This document shows positions 58,971 to 64,000 of a stretch of 64,000 nt of DNA, piece by piece. The stretch comes from Kaistia defluvii. GTDB lineage: Bacteria > Pseudomonadota > Alphaproteobacteria > Rhizobiales > Kaistiaceae. The DNA lies in NCBI RefSeq assembly GCF_026343955.1, contig NZ_JAPKNI010000005.1:372001-436000 (forward strand). The letters are read 5' to 3'. The position numbers and the translations under genes were made by a program. The first letter of the stretch is position 1, and every line of letters begins with the position of its first letter. The notes under the pieces were generated by a model. It was given only the letters and a program-made list of their open reading frames with translations, did no database searches and had not been told where the DNA came from.

Positions 58971-60350
58971 TCAGCCTTGGCGGCGGTGGCGAACGCTCGG
59001 CTCGCGCATGGTGACGAGTTCTTCGGCCGCGGTCGGATGCAGAGCCATGGTGGAGTCGAAGTCGGCCTTGGTCGCGCCCATCTTCAGCGTGATGGCGACG
59101 ATCTGCACGATCTCGCCGGCATCGGGGCCGAGTATATGGCAGCCGACGACGCGGTCGCTGTCCGCATCGACGAGAAGCTTCATCAGCGTCTTCTCGTTGC
59201 GTCCCGAAAGCGTGTGCTTCATCGGCCGGAAGCTGGTCTGGTAGACATCGACCGCCGCGAATTCGACGAGAGCCTCTTCCTCGGTCAGGCCAACGGAACC
59301 GATTTCCGGCTGCGAGAACACGGCTTTGGGAATACCGAGGTGATCGACCGAGATGCGCTTGCCGCCGAACACGGTGTCGGCGAAGGCATGGCCCTCGCGA
59401 ATGGCCACCGGCGTCAGGTTGACCCGGTTGGTGACATCGCCGACCGCATAGATTGACGGCACGTTGGACTGCGAGAATTCGTCGACGATGACGGCGCCCG
59501 CGCCATCGAGCTGGACGCCGGCACTCTCCAGGCCGAGGCCGCGCGTGTTGGGAGCGCGCCCGGTCGCGATCATAACCTCGCCGGCGGAAAGGGCTTCGCC
59601 GCTACGGGTATGCGCCAGCAGGCCGTCCGCCGACTTCTCGATCGACGTGATGACATCGCCGGTCAGGACGCGGATACCCTTCTTCTCGATCTCTTCGCGC
59701 AGGGTGCGGCGGAGATCGGCGTCAAAGCCGCGCAAGAGCGCATCGCCGCGATGGACCAGCGTCGTCTCGACGCCGAGACCATTGAAGATGCCGGCAAATT
59801 CCACCGCGATAAACCCGCCGCCGACGACCACGATCCGCTCCGGCAGACGCTCAAGATGGAACGCTTCATTCGACGAAATCGCCAGTTCGCGGCCCGGCAG
59901 ATCCGGCACGATATAGGGCGTCGCCCCGGTCGCGACGAGAATGTACTTCGCCGTGACGAGGCGATCCTCCGCCACGAGCCGCACCGTGTGAGGATCGATG
60001 ATCTCCGCGCGGCTCTGGACCAGCTTGGCGCCGGAGCGCTCCAGATTGCGGATATAGATGCCATTCAGGCGATCGATCTCGGCGTCCTTGGCAGCCACGA
60101 GGCGCGGCCAGTCAAAGGTTGCCTCCCCGGGATTCCAGCCGAATCCGACCGCATCCTCGAACTCCTCGGCAAAGCGCGAGGCGTAGACGAACAGCTTCTT
60201 CGGCACGCAGCCCCGGATCACGCAGGTGCCGCCGACGCGGTATTCCTCCGCCACCATCACGCTGGCGCCGTAACTGGCGGCAATCCGCCCCGCACGAACA
60301 CCGCCGGAACCGGCGCCGATGATGAAAAGGTCGACGTCGAACTGGTTCAT
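58971..60350 (-). CDS. gor: Glutathione-disulfide reductase
   Basis: 459 residues from the ATG at 60350. It reduces GSSG with NADPH using FAD. FAD site DLFIIGAGSGGVRAGRIAA; redox disulfide GGTCVIRGCVPKK; NADPH site VVGGGFIAVEFAGIFNGLG followed by His-Arg (LVHRGDALLRGFD), fitting NADPH preference; C-terminal HPTAAEE supplies the catalytic His-Glu. It is downstream of DUF2059 and rpiA genes on the same strand. Confidence 0.95.
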   Translation of the reverse strand: MNQFDVDLFIIGAGSGGVRAGRIAASYGASVMVAEEYRVGGTCVIRGCVPKKLFVYASRFAEEFEDAVGFGWNPGEATFDWPRLVAAKDAEIDRLNGIYIRNLERSGAKLVQSRAEIIDPHTVRLVAEDRLVTAKYILVATGATPYIVPDLPGRELAISSNEAFHLERLPERIVVVGGGFIAVEFAGIFNGLGVETTLVHRGDALLRGFDADLRRTLREEIEKKGIRVLTGDVITSIEKSADGLLAHTRSGEALSAGEVMIATGRAPNTRGLGLESAGVQLDGAGAVIVDEFSQSNVPSIYAVGDVTNRVNLTPVAIREGHAFADTVFGGKRISVDHLGIPKAVFSQPEIGSVGLTEEEALVEFAAVDVYQTSFRPMKHTLSGRNEKTLMKLLVDADSDRVVGCHILGPDAGEIVQIVAITLKMGATKADFDSTMALHPTAAEELVTMREPSVRHRRQG

Positions 60351-60468
60351 GATCAGGCTCGGTCCCAGGGCATTTTCAGGCGAAGTGGACGGCGGTTCGC
60401 GCAAGCAGATCGCGATCCGCCCAACAAAGGGCGCATCGTCGCCGGTGAAGGCGAGACGGCGAAGTGGC

Positions 60469-60975
60469 CTAGAACTCGATGCCCTTCTTCTTCAGGTCCT
60501 CGCGGGACTTTTCGAACAGTTCCTCGCCGACGCGATCCGACCAGCCCTTGACCGACTGCAGGGTCTCGCCGACGACCTTCGGGCCGATTTCCGCCAGCTT
60601 GGAGCCGGCCGGGCTCTTGTAGAAGGTCGAGATCGCGTTCAGCTCGTCTTCGGAGAAGTGCTTGGCCCAGATGCGGGCGACGTCGTTGTCGAGGTCCTTG
60701 CGACGCGAAACGAGTTCGAGCGCCTGGGCGTCGACCACTTCGGCGATTGCCTGATGCTGGTCGGGACGCATGCGGATCAACTTGTTCTGGGTCTGCTGCG
60801 ACAGGAGCGGCAGCAGGTTGTCGAAACCGCGCGAGGTCTTGGCCGCATGTACGGCCTCGAGCGCCGCGGCGACATGCGCGTCGGTCACTTCCTGCGCCTG
60901 AGCGAAACCGGCCGTGCCCATGGCGAGGCCGGCAGCCAGCACGACGGCGCCAATGGATTTGCGGATGAAGGTCAT
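60469..60975 (-). CDS. DUF2059 exported protein
   Basis: 168 residues. Signal peptide GAVVLAAGLAMGTAGFAQA. The DUF2059 body includes RKDLDNDVARIWAKHFSEDELNAISTFYKSPAGSKLAEIGPKV, the conserved F-T/S-E-x-E-L-x-x-x-x-x-F-Y-x-S-P-x-G pattern. Periplasmic; function unknown. Lies between rpiA and gor, an order I know from other Hyphomicrobiales. Confidence 0.9.
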   Translation of the reverse strand: MTFIRKSIGAVVLAAGLAMGTAGFAQAQEVTDAHVAAALEAVHAAKTSRGFDNLLPLLSQQTQNKLIRMRPDQHQAIAEVVDAQALELVSRRKDLDNDVARIWAKHFSEDELNAISTFYKSPAGSKLAEIGPKVVGETLQSVKGWSDRVGEELFEKSREDLKKKGIEF

Positions 60976-61003
60976 GGAGAAACTCCCGATGGGCGAAATA
61001 ATG

Positions 61004-61702
61004 TTAAGCCACCAACCAGCTTATGCCTTCCGGCCGAGCGATGACGGCAGCAGATGCAAGTCCAATGAAGAGACCGTGCTCCACGACCCCCGGAATCGCG
61101 GCGAGGGCGAGACTCAAGGCTTCTGGATCGCGAATGAGGCCAAAAGATGCATCGATGATGGCGTGGCCACCATCCGTTACGAAGGGTGAGCCGTCCGCCG
61201 CGAGACGCCGCGTCAACGTGACGGGCATGGCCAGACGCGCGGCCGCGTCGGCGATCGCCGCCGTGGTAGCGCCGATGCCAAAATGATTGACCTCGACCGG
61301 CAACGGAAAGGCGCCGAGGGTGTCGACCAGCTTGGAGCCGTCGGCGATCACGATCATCCGGCTCGATGCCGCCGCGACGATCTTTTCGCGCAGCAGCGCA
61401 CCGCCGCCGCCCTTGGTCAGCCGCAGCCGGCTGTCCAGTTCGTCGGCGCCATCGATGGTCAGATCCAGGCGAGGCAGTTCTTCCAGCGTCGCCAGCGGAA
61501 TGCCCTCCGCGCGCGCCAGCGCCGCCGTGCGTTCCGAGGAGGGAACGCCGACAACCGAGAGCCCGTTTCGCACGAGAGCTCCGAGCCCGCGAATGAAGTG
61601 GTTTGCCGTCGAGCCGGAGCCAAGGCCAAGCTTCATGCCGTCCTCGACCTGTTCGAGGGCCGCAAGCGCCGCCTGCTTCTTGAGTTCGTCGCTGGAGATC
61701 AT
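61004..61702 (-). CDS. rpiA: Ribose-5-phosphate isomerase A
   Basis: 232 residues from the ATG at 61702. It interconverts ribose-5-P and ribulose-5-P. Motifs [43 protein letters not shown] (with Asp, Glu and Lys of the active site) and VEVNHFGIG. It is divergent from gph and precedes the DUF2059 gene. Confidence 0.96.
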   Translation of the reverse strand: MISSDELKKQAALAALEQVEDGMKLGLGSGSTANHFIRGLGALVRNGLSVVGVPSSERTAALARAEGIPLATLEELPRLDLTIDGADELDSRLRLTKGGGGALLREKIVAAASSRMIVIADGSKLVDTLGAFPLPVEVNHFGIGATTAAIADAAARLAMPVTLTRRLAADGSPFVTDGGHAIIDASFGLIRDPEALSLALAAIPGVVEHGLFIGLASAAVIARPEGISWLVA

Positions 61703-61857
61703 CAGGCACTTCGAATTTGTGGAGTTGACGCCGATGCGGCGCCGCTTGTTAGCATGGGGCGCGGCCGTCGCCAACGTCCACGCGACATCGTCCCGCCTTT
61801 CAGAGGTCGGAGGGAGTTGGTAGGTTCGCACACCTCCACCGACGGATTCCCCTGCTG

Positions 61858-62529
61858 ATGCGCCCCATCCTCGTCTTCGATCTCGACGGCACGCTCGTCG
61901 ATACGGCCACCGATCTCGTCGCGACCCTCAATGTCGTGCTCGAACAGGAGGGCCTCGCCGCCCTTCGCTACGAGGATGCACGCGCGATGGTGGGGCATGG
62001 CGCCCGCGTCCTCATCGAGCGCGGCCTCGCCGCCAATGACGTCACCCGCGACGCGGCCACCATCGATCGGCTGTTCGACACCTACATTGCGTATTATGCG
62101 GCCCACATTGCCGACACCAGCCGGCCCTTCGAAGGCGTCGTCGCGGCGCTCGACCATTTTGCCGCCGAAGGCTGGCTGCTCGCGGTCTGCACCAACAAGC
62201 TCGAGGGTCTTTCGATGCTGCTGCTCGATGAGCTTGGCCTGTCGGACCGGTTCGCGGCGATCTGCGGCGCCGACACCTTCGCCGCGCGCAAGCCCGATCC
62301 GCTGGCGCTCAACGAGACCATCCGCCGCGCCGGCGGCGATCCCCGTCGGGCCGTGATGATCGGCGATTCGAAGACCGACATCGACACGGCCAAGGCGGCT
62401 GGCATTCCCGTCGTGGCGGTGGATTTCGGATATACGTCGGTTCCGGTCACCGAACTCGGCCCGGATATCGTCATCGGCCACTTCGACCAGTTGGCCGCGG
62501 CGGTGGCCGAGCTGACCGTCCGCGTTTAG
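61858..62529 (+). CDS. gph: Phosphoglycolate phosphatase (HAD family)
   Basis: 223 residues. HAD motif [18 protein letters not shown], motif II in VCTNKLEG, Lys in [11 protein letters not shown] and motif [24 protein letters not shown]. It removes phosphate from 2-phosphoglycolate formed by DNA repair or oxygenation. Divergent from rpiA with about 150 bp between. Confidence 0.92.
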   Translation: MRPILVFDLDGTLVDTATDLVATLNVVLEQEGLAALRYEDARAMVGHGARVLIERGLAANDVTRDAATIDRLFDTYIAYYAAHIADTSRPFEGVVAALDHFAAEGWLLAVCTNKLEGLSMLLLDELGLSDRFAAICGADTFAARKPDPLALNETIRRAGGDPRRAVMIGDSKTDIDTAKAAGIPVVAVDFGYTSVPVTELGPDIVIGHFDQLAAAVAELTVRV

Positions 62530-62553
62530 AGGTCAGTCGCTCGAAGAGCGCTT

Positions 62554-63432
62554 CTACCGGCAGCGCTTGGCGGCGATCTTGACCGGCTTCATGTCGAGCC
62601 GAACCAGCTTTCCCGTCAGCGCGAAGTCGCCATAGTCGAGCCGCATCCGTCGCGTGACGCCATTCTCGTAGACGATGAAGGACAGCTCATAGGCCGGCGA
62701 CTCCTCCCCGGACCCCTTCTGGTCAAAATAGCTGAGTGTCACGGGCCAATGGCGCACATTGGCGATTCCGGCCGATTTGGCGGCTGCCTCGTCACCGAGA
62801 TCATCAGCGCCCGAATTGGCAGCGCCGATGACGGCAGCCGTCGCGTAGGGCTTCTCGCCCTTTTCCGACCCATCGAACAGCCCGACCTGCACGAAGCGAT
62901 CGCCGCGCATCGCGGCTTCGATAATGGTGGAGAGATGCTGGTTGGGGAACTGGAACGAGGGCGCAATGTCGAAGCGCTCAGTCTTGGGCTTGGCCAGCGT
63001 GACATGGAGCTTGCCGTCCTCGCGTTCGGCCGATCCCGTCGAATCCTCGGCCAGCGTACCGTCCACATAGCTCTTGGTGGCGAAGCTGAAGCTCTTGCCG
63101 TCGGCATCCTCGAAGGTGGAGGTCGCCACGTCGGTCAGCCGCGAATTGCCATCGCCATCGCTGATGCGCGTCACGAAACGCAGCTTGGTCGTATAGCCGT
63201 CGCAGCGAGAGCCGGCGAAATCATAGACCATGCGGCCTTCGGCATCGCTGACGGACTCCGCCTTGCCGCCGGAATCGAGGCGCAGATCATAGACGGCCTG
63301 GTGCGTCGCGAAGGGAAGTTTGGCCGGCGCGGGCGAGATGGCTGCGGCCGAATCCGCCATGACCATCCATGATGCGGCGGCGGCAACCAGCGCCAGCCCC
63401 GTGCGACCTGCACCCAGTGATACGGACTTCAT
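62554..63432 (-). CDS. EipB-family envelope integrity protein (DUF1849)
   Basis: 292 residues from the ATG at 63432 (GGGAG upstream). The Sec signal ends near ADSAAA. After it comes LPFATHQAVYDLRLD, the two conserved Cys (SRCDGY near the start and the last-residue region AKRCR) that form a disulfide in Brucella EipB, and NQHLSTIIEAAMRGDRFVQVGLFDGSEKG. EipB is a beta-spiral periplasmic protein needed for envelope integrity in Brucella. Confidence 0.88.
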   Translation of the reverse strand: MKSVSLGAGRTGLALVAAAASWMVMADSAAAISPAPAKLPFATHQAVYDLRLDSGGKAESVSDAEGRMVYDFAGSRCDGYTTKLRFVTRISDGDGNSRLTDVATSTFEDADGKSFSFATKSYVDGTLAEDSTGSAEREDGKLHVTLAKPKTERFDIAPSFQFPNQHLSTIIEAAMRGDRFVQVGLFDGSEKGEKPYATAAVIGAANSGADDLGDEAAAKSAGIANVRHWPVTLSYFDQKGSGEESPAYELSFIVYENGVTRRMRLDYGDFALTGKLVRLDMKPVKIAAKRCR

Positions 63433-63618
63433 GCGAGCTCCCATCGTCGTCAAGCCGACATAGGGCTGACATAGAGCGCCATTTCAATCAGCAAAACGCC
63501 AAAACGTCTACGGACCAGCATATACCTTGTCGCCGCATCGGAACATGAGCGTCGCTTGCGGTCGCCCCGGAATCGGGCGAAACCCAAACGAATGAATGCC
63601 ATGCCTTGGGAGAACCCT

Positions 63619-64000
63619 ATGACGAGCCTGATCGATAGCCGACTGGAAGCTCTCGGAATCGTGTTGCCCGCGGCGGTCGCACCGGCCGCTAACTATGTAC
63701 CGGCTGTGGAAAGCCGAGGCTTTCTCTATATCTCGGGCCAGATTCCGGTTGGAGCCAATGGCATCGAATATGTCGGCAAGCTCGGGCGCGAGCTGACGCT
63801 GGAAGACGGCCGCGCCGCCGCGCGTCTGTGCGCCATCAACATTCTAGCCCAGGCGAAAGCCGCGCTGGGCGACCTCGATCGCATCGGTCGCGTGGTCAAG
63901 CTCGTCGGCTTCGTCAATTCGGATCCGGAGTTCGGCGACCAGCCGAAGGTGGTCAACGGCGCTTCCGACCTGATGGTTGAGGTGCTGGGCGACAAGGGAC
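63619..64000 (+). CDS. RidA/YjgF-family protein (3' end outside window)
   Basis: At least 127 codons; ATG at 63619 with GGGAG upstream. RLEALGIVLPAAVAPAANYVPAVESRGFLYISGQIPVGANG opens the fold, and LIVKLVGFVNSDPEF-like wording (VVKLVGFVNSDPEFGDQPKVVNGASDLMVEVLGDKG) matches the YjgF/YER057c subgroup. RidA deaminates reactive enamines/imines. The catalytic Arg region lies beyond the window, so activity cannot be judged. Confidence 0.88.
   Translation, partial: MTSLIDSRLEALGIVLPAAVAPAANYVPAVESRGFLYISGQIPVGANGIEYVGKLGRELTLEDGRAAARLCAINILAQAKAALGDLDRIGRVVKLVGFVNSDPEFGDQPKVVNGASDLMVEVLGDKG

Overview
The window is 64 kb of GC-rich, densely coding bacterial chromosome. The gene content points to an alphaproteobacterium of the order Hyphomicrobiales (Rhizobiales). 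Markers include an EipB-type envelope protein, DUF992, DUF2865 and DUF2059 exported proteins, a CreA-family protein, class II DAHP synthase, and a GltX plus GatB route to Gln-tRNA. The genus cannot be fixed from the sequence alone. No plasmid, phage, insertion-sequence or CRISPR module was seen. Most genes are housekeeping or transport genes in short operons, with a few accessory patches.

Layout. 1-3.5 kb: a uracil-DNA-glycosylase-like gene, cut by the window edge, faces a RutR-like TetR regulator across a palindrome that nearly matches the RutR operator; a methyltransferase and a flavoprotein follow. 3.9-9.5 kb: a same-strand purine/RNA block, guaB - MAPEG - rsmB-like methyltransferase - Pro/Ala-rich membrane protein - guaA. 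9.8-13.6 kb: two tandem TupA-like ATP-grasp paralogues and a DHA2 drug exporter. 13.7-18 kb: rlmE, Ppx/GppA phosphatase, lytic transglycosylase and a VOC protein. 18.1-21.7 kb: a COG0523 (CobW-type) GTPase with a tiny Cys-rich partner, then a scarred segment where a NusG-like gene and a DUF4198 gene are each truncated and joined, gene-poor DNA, and a 30-codon gene with a RiPP-like leader. 21.7-25.7 kb: AraC regulator, sulfatase, tRNA-Gln(CTG) and an ICMT-like methyltransferase. 26.1-30.2 kb: a four-gene ABC importer of the iron/polyamine/phosphonate class. 30.3-31.6 kb: an ArsR - SRPBCC - GFA operon with a clear operator. 31.7-35.2 kb: a GntR-controlled piece of non-phosphorylative pentose-acid breakdown (GguC-like dehydratase and alpha-ketoglutarate-semialdehyde dehydrogenase).

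35.4-48.5 kb: GST, a periodic hydrophobic mini-protein, gatB, CreA-like, MATE, DUF2865, an AGE/YihS-like isomerase, gltX, a GT4 glycosyltransferase, a RecD-like helicase and an L,D-transpeptidase. 48.5-64 kb: nadE, a DODA-type dioxygenase, a TetR/MFS pair, DUF992, class II DAHP synthase, LssY-like, an XRE/MmyB regulator facing a two-gene operon across a perfect palindrome, an AlkA-like glycosylase, gor, DUF2059, rpiA, gph, EipB and a RidA-family gene cut by the window end.

How genes work together: guaB and guaA complete IMP to GMP. gltX, gatB and tRNA-Gln supply the indirect route to Gln-tRNA. rpiA, gph and gor form a metabolic/redox neighbourhood. Several regulators sit next to readable operators (RutR-like, ArsR, XRE/MmyB), which makes their local regulons testable. 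The most unusual stretch is 19.7-21.7 kb.
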